A stretch of DNA of 64,000 nt from Lepisosteus oculatus (lineage: Eukaryota; Chordata; Actinopteri; Semionotiformes; Lepisosteidae), in the NCBI RefSeq assembly GCF_040954835.1, contig NC_090696.1, positions 72,415,722-72,479,721 of the forward strand, in the 5' to 3' direction. Positions 37,801 to 48,559 of the stretch are shown here, piece by piece. Numbering within the stretch: position 1 is the stretch's first letter; each line of letters begins with the position of its first letter. Both the position numbers and the translations under genes were made by a program. The notes beneath the pieces are model-generated. The model had not been told where the DNA came from. It did no database searches and worked only from the letters and a program-made list of their open reading frames with translations.

Positions 37801-39830
37801 CACTAGCACCACACTGTTGTTAACACTGTTATTGTTATTGTATTTCTGCTGTTGTCTTGTCTGCTGTTCTATTTATATACTGCACCTGAGAGTCTAATGA
37901 GAAACACTTTTCGCTATACTACAGTTTGCACCTGTGCAAGTATAATGACAAATAAAGTTGAATGGAAGTATGTGGGTTTGCTGAGCCAGTTTGGACCAAT
38001 GTGGGGCAGGAAAGGAAACAAAGAAGTGATAGGGCCTAAGGACAGTTGGACATCTGCATAATGACAATTCTAAAACTACCCAAGCTTCCTCCTGATACTC
38101 AGTTAAACACTCCTGTCTCCAATGGAGACTGCCAATAACCCCCTCTGAGGGAAACTGGCTAACTGTTAGAGAAAAAACATCTGAGCTTAAGCAGATGGGC
38201 TTTCTCTCTTCCTCCCCTGAGCCCCTAGACACTGGAGAGACAGAACAAGGGAACCTGCTTTCTGTGAGACAGCGGGACAGAGTTTGCAGTTGATCTGCAG
38301 ATGATAGGAAACATAGGTGATAGAACTGAGGAACTGTGCTCGGACTGTTTTTCCCAGGTTGGAATGGAACAGAGCAACAGGCCTAGAGAGCTTATACTGA
38401 GACAACAGAAATGGTGAAAACAGAGTGTAGCCTGTGGGAGGATTGTCATGACAGCCTGACCAGTGCAGAGACTGGGGAGACTGGACATTGTGGAATACTT
38501 TTTTGGTTGTCCTCGTTTCTGCTTCTTAAAGGAGACCATTGTGATTGTGGAAGAAGGGTTTCTTTCTGTTTTCATTTCCTTTCTAAATGTGCTGTTTAAC
38601 TTCTGTCAATCAAGTGTGTCCCTTGGACATATTATGTGTGTTGTGGGGTCTGTGTTTTGTGTAGATATAACTGTTGCAATTGTTTAGAAAACAAAAAGGG
38701 CACTTAACCTCTACACGGGTCTAATGTCTGTTGCTTGTCTGTGGGTAAAGTGGTGGTTCTGGGAAATGTAAGTAGTAGTTGTTGCAAGTAGTCTGCTTCC
38801 ACAATCAAAACAATTCTTCATTTTGTGAGGTAATGATCTACACACTTAAAAAAGAGACAGGTAACGTAACCCCTTCAGTAGCTTGGCCAACCTCTTCTTA
38901 AGGTGGAGACGAAACATTATTGAAAAGAGAGCTTTATTAGGGTAATTTTGTTATTTAGGAGAACAACAACCTGTCCATAAGAATGGGACACTCAGAACCA
39001 CCCCAACATCTCTATTTAAGAATGAGCCAGGGAGCTGCTTCAAGGTCAAGGAGGGGCTGGAAGGAGGGATAAGGAAACAAAACACAAACAAGTCCACAAG
39101 AGGCGTGATAATTACAGAGTTTATCATGTCTGATGTTCTCATCAATATTTGTTTTAAACTCCATTTATAACGTAAGACTCAGCTCTTTAATCATAGTTTT
39201 TGGGGATATTACAGGTATCCCCTGCAGAGAGTGTGACATCTGGAGTATGAACGGGTGCTTAAGAGTTTGTAATATATAGACACATTAAATGCACACAACA
39301 TGGGAATCCTTTTAAGTGTCTCCTGAAAGCTGTAAATTCTTTAGCTTGGCACAATCAATTAGGAATGATGACAGCATGGTAGAAAGTCACAGGGGATGGA
39401 AAGTGCTCTAAATTATTCAGACACATGTTGTGAATCTATACCATATACAGTAAGTCCAAAAATACATGTTCTATTGGATATGTCATAGATTGTATGATAA
39501 CTCAGTATGGTACTACTAGACGTACTGTAGCATATCATGTCCATAAAAATGACATAACATGCTGTGGTTCAGTACAGTGAAACCTTATATGGAAGTCAGT
39601 AGTTAGATTAGATCCTGATGAAAGAGAGATGAAGATGTATACATTATTTGGGGAGCCTTGCCTATCTAAGGGAATGACAGCCTATCCAAAGCTACACAAA
39701 CCCCGCTAAATATTGGGAAAGGTGAGCAAGGTACAGTAGTTTCCCACATTTCTTTAATAATTTCTGCTATCTCTGTAACTCTATTTGTTAGAACACTAAA
39801 AATAAATTATAAAGCGGCACACATTAACAA
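34870..39830. repeat. Array spacer D-E
   Basis: Standard spacer blocks with three peculiarities. The 'tgtcacaga.tgccaacag' block appears twice in tandem (from about 36705 and about 37077). A LINE 3' end is inserted at 37332-37961. The LTR of the left spacers is absent: 38630-38650 preserves the empty site. 'aaccccctctgagggaaact' is near 38140, the 'gaacaacaacctgtccataa' block is near 38960, and no long frame is kept where the 81-codon frames lie in the left spacers. Confidence 0.7.
37332..37961 (+). mobile_element. LINE 3' end (Rex1/L2-like) with target-site duplication
   Basis: Flanked by ATGGAAG on both sides (37325-37331 and 37962-37968), interrupting spacer sequence that is continuous in spacer E-F. 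Codes on the plus strand for LQRVVKTANT, then NLFVPLPSGRRFRTLQS and QNSFFPRALKLV, the terminal motif of Rex1/L2-group proteins, in slightly shifted frames. The 3' end 'tataatgacaaataaagttg' is the usual tail of such elements. Strongly 5'-truncated, with intact target duplication, so comparatively young. Confidence 0.7.
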
Positions 39831-39831
39831 G

Positions 39832-40027
39832 ACAAGTATGCATTGAGTAGTTTATTGATCATTGCATGCTGCATGCACATGTAAGCACATTTCCATAATC
39901 ACTGAAAGGAAAACAATAATTCTACAGAAAATCTAGAAAGGAGAAACAAGACTGCAGACGGCTGCTTTTAGCCAGCTGGAAAAAGAGTTTGTTCTGCTGC
40001 AGGAGTTTGTGAAGCCTCATGTCCTTC
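39832..40027 (-). terminator. Copy E untranslated last exon and poly(A) signal
   Basis: Acceptor TGTTCCACAG, exon 5' end at 40027, AATAAA at 39856-39851. Confidence 0.7.
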
Positions 40028-40170
40028 CTGTGGAACACAGAAGATCATTTCTTTAAAAAAGACAAAAATAGAGAAAGGAGTAGAACAGGTAACATTTTGT
40101 CCTTACATTATTCAAAAGTCAAACACAGAGTGTGGCTAATGAACTTTTTAAATGAAACATGCTTACCATA

Positions 40171-41048
40171 TTAAAGCCCAAGTGCTGCTAATATGGCTTT
40201 CACCATCTGTAGAATCGAGGCCAAGTCTAAAGATGTACCAGAGGCAGGACTGCTACCTTTTGCCTGTTGAATGATGAAGAATGTACTGATGGTTATTATT
40301 CTAAAATTATTAAATGGAACCATTTTGTTCCAAGTCCAAAACATTTTAGTGTTGCACAATGATTTATATAGTACAAGAAAATGATTACCAAAATACATCC
40401 CGAAATGATAGTTATTATGTAGAAATGTCAGAAATCAGATAGTGGAGAGGAAACATCATATTTGAAACACAAAGTGCTTCATACTTAATTTATCTAGATT
40501 GGCTTAATCACATACAGACACAACATGGTGAAGTCACTTGATTTGATAGAAAGCAATTTCTTTATCATTTACCCATTAATTTTGTAAGCATGCTTTTTTA
40601 GCCACATAAGGAAAGGTGTAATACATACTGGATTAATTCCAGAGCTATGTCGTGCTTCACGGTGGTGCTCTTCTTCGACCTGTTAAAATAATGGCATATT
40701 CAAACAGTGTAAAAAATGTTGCTCTGGCAATACCTTTACTGTACAAAAAAAAAAACAATTAGTTTTACAAGCTCTCTGTCATTTAAGGTATTGCGCGTCT
40801 TTTTGCAGAGTGTATGAGAAACTAATGAAAAGAAAATAATTTTTTCTTTCAAACATAAATAATAGAATCAAGGTAAACATTAATTCAAAATAATATACAT
40901 ATACAGTATACTCCGCTCTAGTATCTCTGTGAGGTTATTTATTTTGCTAGTCTCTGGAAGTAATGGCATTTCATTTACGTAGTGAAACACTTACTGGAAG
41001 AGCAATGCTCAGCCCAATGAGTAGCATCAGAAAGAGAGCCGTCTTCAT
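40171..41048 (-). CDS. Array copy E: small secreted prepropeptide-like SCPP
   Basis: Exon 2 coding 40995-41048 (same signal peptide, one silent base change); exon 3 40629-40679 (VEEEHHREARHSSGINP); exon 4 40167-40263 with TAA at 40171-40173. Exon 4 has 30 codons: AKGSSPASGTSLDLAS and then ILQMVKAILAALGL, a clear amphipathic helix. 65 residues, phase 0 throughout. The signal is identical and the pro-piece similar to copies B-D, but the last coding exon is largely rewritten. The R-E-A-R site is kept. An extra base just after the exon 2 donor shows the intron is not under frame constraint. Confidence 0.82.
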
Positions 41049-41141
41049 GATTCACTGGAAGCTAAGGAAGATAATAAAAACAAAGAATTAAGTATCAAAC
41101 AGTTAAAAAGTGTTGGCTTCAGCTTTTTTATACCTTATTAA

Positions 41142-41360
41142 GGTTTTCTTCTGGTGCTCTGGTTTCCTACCACCTTTTGAAGATGTGCTGGCTGGGTAAT
41201 TTAGTGTCTCTTAACTATTTGTGTGTGCGTGTGTAAATGTCTATGTGCCTTACAGTGGACTGGCATCTCATCCATGGTGTCGTCCTGCATTGTGCTGTTA
41301 GTTTTCGGAATTATTCTCCAAGGAATAAGCGGATCTCTAATAATGACTGGATGGATTAAC
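41142..41360 (+). mobile_element. V-SINE relic in intron 1 of copy E
   Basis: 'tcttctggtgctctggtttc' followed by 'ctaccac' corresponds to the V-SINE core, 'agtggactggcatctcatcc' to its right part, and 'tgactggatggatta' to the tail. The tRNA-like head is missing. The same fragment sits at the same place in copies F, G and H. Confidence 0.6.
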
Positions 41361-41465
41361 AGCTTTTAGAAGCACAAAGACAAAATCTATGCTTTTTTGT
41401 ATGTGCTAATACAGTACTCATAAAAGTTTGTCTCGGTAAAAGAAATGAAAGGTAAAGTTCAGTAC

Positions 41466-41580
41466 CTGTTAATTGCTGCACCTTAGAAATAGTAGTGTGT
41501 CCAACGTATCAGCTTGGTGAAAATGCTCCATTCTGCAAGTCCTATTTAAATACATTTCAGACAATGAATGACCAATAAAA
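41466..41580 (-). promoter_or_regulatory. Copy E promoter and noncoding exon 1
   Basis: TATTTAAATA at 41552-41543, upstream inverted CCAAT near 41572-41576, noncoding exon about 41517-41466, donor ACAG/GTACTG. Confidence 0.6.
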
Positions 41581-41599
41581 TTACTTGTCACAGGCCTTA

Positions 41600-44500
41600 T
41601 TTCAAAACAGACAACATTTCAAAATACACAGAGTGTTGACTAAGGGAGAGGCATATTTAATACCATGGATTAATGTCACACCTACCTGAAGATGACCTGT
41701 AAAGTTTTGAAGTTGAGTGGGGCAGTTTAAAAGTGGTGCACTTTACACCTTCAGACTTTGACATACACTGTCATCTATTCGAGAAACATTTCATATCACA
41801 TCTTATGTCATCTTATTATTGTGTTACCCACCAGAACTACCTATTATTTGGTTGTATAATATATTATCGTATTTATGTGAGAACTCCTATGTTCCCTGAG
41901 ACTCTGAAGCCCAGGAGCAGAGTATGATGCTTTTAATCCAAGGCTGTGCTGATATCTGTTTTCTTGTTGTTTTTTGTGTCGTGCACCTTATTGTCTTTTG
42001 CTGTATAACCTCTGATTTACACACGAAGGTTTGCAGAAGGGTTTGCACTTGTATGAGCATGTGGGTTGAGATGCAGCACTTTAGAAGCACATACTGTATG
42101 CTGTGGGTACCAGGACACAAGTCTGCAAATGGCAGCACTAGTAGCTAGCAGTAGCAGCAGGATCCTCAATCTTGGTGAGAGTAGGGAACCAACTACTTGG
42201 TGACACAGTCTCCAGCAGGCTATAAATTGTAACGGTATACATTAGGGTATACTTGATGTGGTACGTGATGTAGCAATGAAAGACGGGAGAGATATAAATA
42301 AAACTTCTGGTGGAAATAAAATAAAACTCTGGTGATTCTGCCCCAATGGTTGTCCCTGTGACAACACAAGGCGCAGAGTGCTTAGGAAAATCTGCACTTT
42401 ATGAGAGGCAAGAGATACAGGAAGTCCTGAGTGTGAGACTTACAGATGCAGCCATTCAAAAAGCGCATCAAATTTAGCTTTTCACTGCCCAAAGAAGATA
42501 AATAGGTGGCATTTGTGGTGTGTTAGATGTTAGTGAAACGGTAGTTAAATGGGGTTAATTTAATCTACCTATTTAAATCCACATATTATGGAATATTAAT
42601 ATGGAATAATGTAACTAAAGGGTAAATAAAATAATCAAAGTATAATTACTTTTCTGAATGTCATGTACAATATTAATTTATGAATATAAACATTGTAATT
42701 CTGCAGGAGGTTGGAAACGGCTCTGCAGCAGGAGATGCTTTCGAAGCCCAGGTACAGGACTCAGTGCACTTTTAAATGTGATTAAATGGGCAGGGTAAGG
42801 TAGTAGTGGGTTGGATGTAGACAGACATTAGGACTTCGGTCCAAATAAGAAAGGTGTGTAAGAAAAAGAAAATAAAAAATTGGTGAGCTGGAGTTGTAAA
42901 AAAAAAAGAAAAAAAATCTCCTTGAGCTAAGATGGAAACTGAACAAATAAAAGGAAAAACTTCGTAACAAAAATGATTCTTTGGAGATGTAGTTCCAGGG
43001 AATAAAGCAAGGATGAGTACAGGAATACATTTTAGTAGAATGTGAATTAATTTCTAATTACTAATGACAGAGCAAAGATTCAGTGGTCTTAAATAAATGA
43101 CTAATTAACATGATTGGGAACTATATCTGAAGACTGATTGAAAGTTTGAAGGCTTAAAAATGTAAAAAATGTAAAAAACTTAGAAAAAACGTCCTAACCT
43201 AGTTTAAATGACAGGTTGAGCGCTTGTGGGAATGTTGCTGTTACCAGTGGCAACAGAAGGATGTGAGTCAGTCCCGGCCTGGGCATTGCAAATATTACAT
43301 AATATACTGTACTTATACAGCTCATTGTGCTAGCTGAAAATGAAAAATAAAGTGCATAAAATAGTATTCTATCTTCTTAATGAACATTTTCTGCATCAAA
43401 TTCTTTAACTCCGTCACTTGCTGTGGTTATTTTGAGAAAAATGTGTTTGTTTGATTGTTTGTTTGTTTTAACTACATTTTCAATTAACACTTGCTATAGT
43501 AATTGTAGTAATGGAAAATAAAACACTTACAGTTTTGAAATTAACTCACCCAATCAGAGTGATACATTGACAGTTCAGGGGTCAAATTCTTGTGTGCCAT
43601 GCAGGAGGTCTGGGTTCAATTCCAAGCCAATAAGCAAGTAGTAGTTTAAACAAATTGCCCTTGGGCAGAATAAAGACTCTTTCTCCATTGATCAAATACA
43701 ATAATTCATATTTTTGGTATCACCATATGTTAAATATTAATGTTAATTAAAAATAATATGAATGAACTTCTTTAGATTTAGCAAATGTATGATTACTTGC
43801 CATATGGGGAGTAAAGAAAACCAGTTCTATCCGGTTTTTAACCACCAGACTCACATTTTTCAGGAGTCTTGGAGATAGTAAAGGAATTTCAAGATGCCCT
43901 TAACAGAAATCACAACTGAGGTTTTTACATGTATATTTGCTTTTAAATACTAATTTTATAGCTAAAAAGTATGCAATATTTTTATAATTATAATAAAAAA
44001 TATTTACATTTTAAATATGAGGCTGAGGAGGAGTGCCACACATGAAATACGGAAAAGAAAATTCAATATCATGAGAAATTCAGTGAGACAGGTCGTGCTA
44101 TGGCTGTAGTCACTCTGTAGTCACCCTGATTAAATGAGCTCAATTAAAAGTAGAAGCATTTCATTTTACATTACACTGCATGGAAATATGATATTAAATT
44201 ATATATAGAAACATATATAAACAATGAATGATTAAACTTACTAACTTTAAAAAGACATGTTGTCAGAATTACTGTCACATTATCGTAGCAGAAGAATCAT
44301 TTTCCTTAAAGAAAATGCTTTATTATATGTAGACCAGTGACCATGAGGCATCCTGTGAAAGTCATTCAAACCACCACTGACCCCATTTTGTTACTTTTTA
44401 TGTGTTTATTTCCTTTTAAATACAGTATGTTTTAAATTTTCTATATATAACATTTTTATAATGTTACATATATTTTGTATATCATATACTGTATGAATGA

Positions 44501-46705
44501 CAGCAGACACAGGTGAAGATTTATAGGCTTTGTAAAAGAGTATATTTGGTCATATGGTCATAGGAGTGTACTTTTGAGCAATATACTGTATGTGTCTCAG
44601 AATGCTAACAGATGGAGGGTCAGGCTTATGGGCTGTGTTTAATTAAGTTTGCACTTGGTGGCCAGGATTGCGTCAATGTGTGTTTGTGTGTCTGTCCTTC
44701 TCCTGTATCTATTTGTTCCTCCAAAGCCTTCAACTTCAGTGTTCAAATGCAGATAGTGGGGCAAGAAACAGCAAGGATTGAAGAGCACACTATTTGCCCA
44801 GACATAACGCAATTACCACACCTTAGGTATTGCCACATGGAAGTGTGTGGGTTTGCTGAGCCAGTTTGGACTGGCGCAGGAAAGAAAAAAAAGAAGTGAT
44901 ATAATATATACTGATATACTGTTGGACATCTGTACACTGACAATTCTAAAACTAACCAAGCTTCCTCCTGATAATCAATTGGACACACGTGTCCCTGATG
45001 GAGACTGTCACTAACCCCCTCTGAGGGGGATTGGCTAACTGATAGAGATAAAAAGATCTGAGCCTCATCGGATGGGCCTTCTCTCTTCATCCCCTGATCC
45101 CCTAGACACAAGACAGACAGAATAAAGGAATCACATTCTGTGAGACGACAGGATAGAGGAACAGTTGATCTGCGGAGGAAAGGATATATTAGTTATAGAT
45201 CTGAGGTACTGTGCTGGGACTTCTATTTTCTAGGGTGGAAAGGAACTGACGAACAGGCCACAGAGCCGATACCGAGGCAACAGAAATGGTGAAAACAGAG
45301 TGCAGCCTGTGGGAGTATTTTCATTACAACCTAGCCAGTGCATAAACTTTGAAGATTAGACATTGTGGAATAGTTTTTTTGGTTGTCCTCATTTCTGCTT
45401 CTGAATGGAGGCAAATGTGGACATATGGTTTCTTTCTGTTTGATTTGAAATTCACGTGTTGTGAAGTCTTTAATTGTTGTAATTAATTAGAAAATAAAAA
45501 GGACACTTAAGCCATACTAATGTCTGTTGCTGGTTTGTGGGTTAAGTGGTGGTTCTGGGAAATGTTGCAAGTATAAAAGGATCGTAGCACTTTTAATATT
45601 GCTATTTGACATAGTCTGCTACCAAAAGAAAAATAATTCTTCTTTTTATGGGGTCATATTCATGATGGTGCACTTAAAAAGGGGAAATGTGATATAACCC
45701 TTAATTCTTTAAACTTCAGTAGTTTGGTCAAATTCTTATTAAAGTGGAGAAGAAGCATGATTGAAACTGTAAGCTTTTATTGGGGTAATTTATCTAGTTA
45801 TCTAGATGAACAATAACCTGTTCATAAGAATGGGACAGTCAGAACCACCCCAACTCCTTTATTGAAGGATGATCCAGGGAGCTGTGGCAAGGTCAAGGAT
45901 GGGCTGGAAGAAGGGATGAGGAAACAAAACACAAGCAAGTCCACAAGAGGCGTGATAATTACAGAGTTTAGCAAGTCTGATGTTTTCTTGAATATATGTT
46001 TTAAAGTCAATTTTTTATGTAAGACTGAGCTCTTTAATCATAGTTTTTGGGGATATTACAAGTATATACCTGCAGAGAATGCTACTTCCAAAGTATGAAC
46101 TTTTAAAATGTGTGAAAGCAGAGGTGGAAAGAAAAGCATCCTTGTGAGTTTGTAATGTTTATACACATTAAATTCACACAGTATGTCAATTGCTTTTAAG
46201 AGTCTCCTGAAAGCTGTCAGTGCTTCAACGCGGCACATAAAGAAGAAATGATGACAACATGGTAGAAAGTCACAGAGGATGGAAAGTGCTCTAAAGTCTT
46301 CAGACACATGTTGTGAATCTATACCATATGAGCCAATTAAATACTTGTTCTATTGGATATGTCATATATTGTATGATAACTCAATATGGTACTAATACTC
46401 TGTACACGCCATAGCATGACCCATAATAATGACATGACATACTGTGGTTCAGTACAGTGGAACTTAATATGGAATTCAGTAGTTAGGTTAGATCCTCATG
46501 AAAGCAAGAGAGAGATGAAGATGTATAAATATGGTGAGGCTTGCCTGTCTAAGGGAATGACAGCCTATCCAAGGCTGCACAAAGCCCCTCAGTAGTGGGA
46601 GGGGTGAGCTAGTTAGTTTCCCACATTTCTTTTATACTTTTCTGATGTACCTGTAACTCCATTTGTTAAAACATCAAAAATAAAAAAGTATAAAACACAC
46701 ATTAA
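41600..46705. repeat. Array spacer E-F
   Basis: Contains a segment at about 41925-42470 ('ggcagcactagtagctagc', 'agggaaccaactacttgg') that is paralogous to 56060-57340; a stretch at 42530-42680 and 43300-43760 repeated in spacer F-G; a tRNA-Gly-like sequence; the 'gaggaggagtgccacaca' block near 44030; the 'gtgtctcagaatgctaacag' block near 44590; 'aaccccctctgagggggatt' near 45013; the 'gaacaataacctgttcataa' block near 45808. No LTR. No gene recognised. Confidence 0.65.
43564..43635 (+). pseudogene. tRNA-Gly(GCC)-like sequence, copy 1
   Basis: Aligns over its whole length with vertebrate tRNA-Gly(GCC): 'acattgacagttcagggg' at the 5' end, GCC in a 7-base anticodon loop with a pairable stem ('cttgt' / 'gcagg'), box B 'ggttcaattcc', and 'agccaat' closing the acceptor stem. 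Mismatches in the D arm and T stem make a working tRNA unlikely. It may be a dead tRNA gene or a SINE head. Confidence 0.55.
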
Positions 46706-46709
46706 CAGG

Positions 46710-46905
46710 AGAAGTATGCATTGAGAAGTTTATTGATCATTGCATGCTGCATGCACATGTAAGCACATTTCCATAATCACTGAAAGGAAAACAATAATTC
46801 TACAGAAAATCTAAACAGGAGAAAAAAGGCTGCGGGCGGTTGATTTTAGCCAGCTGGAAACAGAGTTTGTGTTGCTGCCGGAGTTTGTGAAGCCTCATGT
46901 CCTTC
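46710..46905 (-). terminator. Copy F untranslated last exon and poly(A) signal
   Basis: Acceptor TGTTCCACAG, exon 5' end at 46905, AATAAA at 46734-46729. Confidence 0.7.
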
Positions 46906-47132
46906 CTGTGGAACACAGAAGAATATATTGTTAATATTTTCTGCTGATTGGATAATGTAAGAGTGAACACTATGTTATTCCAGAGAGGGGTTATTTCTTT
47001 ACAAAACACAAAAAAAGAGAAAGAAGGAGAAAACACCAATTGTTGTTCTTACATCAGTCAAAATTCAATATAAGATCACATACAGTGTGTGGCTAAACTA
47101 CTGTACTTTTTAAATAAAACATACTTACCATA

Positions 47133-48026
47133 TTAGAGCCCTAGTAAATTTAACACTGTTTGCAGCAGCTGAGAAAGCATGGAAATATATGATGTAGAAG
47201 AAGTGCTAGGACTGGGAACTCCCACCTGTTGAATAAGGAAGAAAATACTGATGGTTATGATTCTAAAATTTGTAAATTTTATAGAAGCATTTTTTAAAAT
47301 GTTTTAAAGATAAAATACGTTTTAGTGTTTCACTATGATTTATATTTAAAAAATAATAACCACAATAGATCTTGAGATGTTAGTTATTATGAACAAATGC
47401 CATAAAACAAATAATGAAAATTAAAATAATGAAAGGAAACCTAATAATTGAGACGTGAACCTTTACACATTTCATTTATTGGTTTAATTACTCATAGAGA
47501 AAACACAGTGAGGATACTTGATTTGATATAAAGCAAATTTTGTAAGCATGCTTTTTTTGCGACATAAGGAATGGTACATACTGGATTAAATCCTTTGCTA
47601 GACCGTGCTTCACGATGATGATCTTCTTCATTCTGTTAAAATAATCACATATTCAAACAAAGTCATAGTAAAAAATGTTGCTCTGGCAATACATTTATTT
47701 TTCAATAAAAAGTTTCAACATTAGACAATTTGCACTACAACCTCTCTGTAATTTAAGCTATTGCACATTTGTTTTGCAGTTTGTACAGTATGAGAAAGTA
47801 ATATAAAGATAATGTTTTTATATAAACATAAATGATAGAAAAAAGCAAACAACAAACATACATTTGAAATAATATACATATACAGTATACTCAGCTCTAG
47901 TATCTCTGTGAGGTTATTTATTTTGCTAATCTCTGGAAGTAATAGCATTTCATTTACGTAGTGAACACTTACTGGAAGAGCAATGCTCAGCCCAATGAGG
48001 AGCATCAGAAAGAGAGCCGTCTTCAT
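47133..48026 (-). CDS. Array copy F: small secreted prepropeptide-like SCPP
   Basis: Exon 2 coding 47973-48026 (invariant signal peptide); exon 3 47582-47632 (NEEDHHREARSSKGFNP); exon 4 47129-47225 with TAA at 47133-47135, coding VGVPSPSTSSTSYIS and then MLSQLLQTVLNLLGL. 65 residues. The linker is Ser/Thr/Pro-rich without acidic residues. The helix is amphipathic with almost no charge. R-E-A-R is conserved. Its exon 4 is closest to copy G (shared VGVPSP start) although about a quarter of the bases differ, while the intron just upstream is nearly identical. Confidence 0.82.
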
Positions 48027-48109
48027 GATTCACTGGAGGCTAAGGAAGATAATAAGATCAAAGAAGTAAGTATCAAACAGTTAAAAAGTGTTATTGTATA
48101 CCTTATTAA

Positions 48110-48327
48110 GGTTTTCTTCTGGTGCTCTGGTTTCCTACCACCTTTTGAAGATGTGCTGGCTGGGTAATTCAGTGTCTCGTAACTATTTATGTGTGCATGT
48201 GTAAATGTCTATGTGCCTAAAAGTGGACTGGCATCTCATCCATGGTGTCGTCCTGTATTGTGCTGTTAGATCCAGAATTATTCTGCAAGGAATAAGCAGA
48301 TCTCTAATAATGACTGGATAGATTAAC
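48110..48327 (+). mobile_element. V-SINE relic in intron 1 of copy F
   Basis: Same fragment and position as in copy E (core 'tcttctggtgctctggtttc', tail near 48305-48325). Confidence 0.6.
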
Positions 48328-48432
48328 AGCTTTTAAAAGCACAATGACAAAATCTATGCTTTTTTGCATGTGCTAATACAGTACTCATAAAAGTTTGTCT
48401 CAGTAAAAGAAATGAACTGCAAAGTTCAGTAC

Positions 48433-48550
48433 CTGTTAATTGCTGCAACTTAGAAATAATGAAGTGGTGGTCCAATGAATCAGCTTGTTGAAAATGCTCC
48501 ATTCTGCATGTCCTATTTAAATACATTTCAGACAATGAATGACCAATGAA
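48433..48550 (-). promoter_or_regulatory. Copy F promoter and noncoding exon 1
   Basis: TATTTAAATA at 48523-48514, inverted CCAAT near 48543-48547, noncoding exon about 48488-48433, donor ACAG/GTACTG. Confidence 0.6.
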
Positions 48551-48559
48551 ATTACTTGT

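Noticed and set aside
47721-48026. Unspliced extension of the array signal exon (VSVHYVNEMLLLPE...) as a 68-101 residue protein
   Set aside because: The extension is intron read-through past a perfect GTAAGT donor. It is interrupted soon after the donor in copy C2 and out of frame in copy E, so it is not a conserved product.
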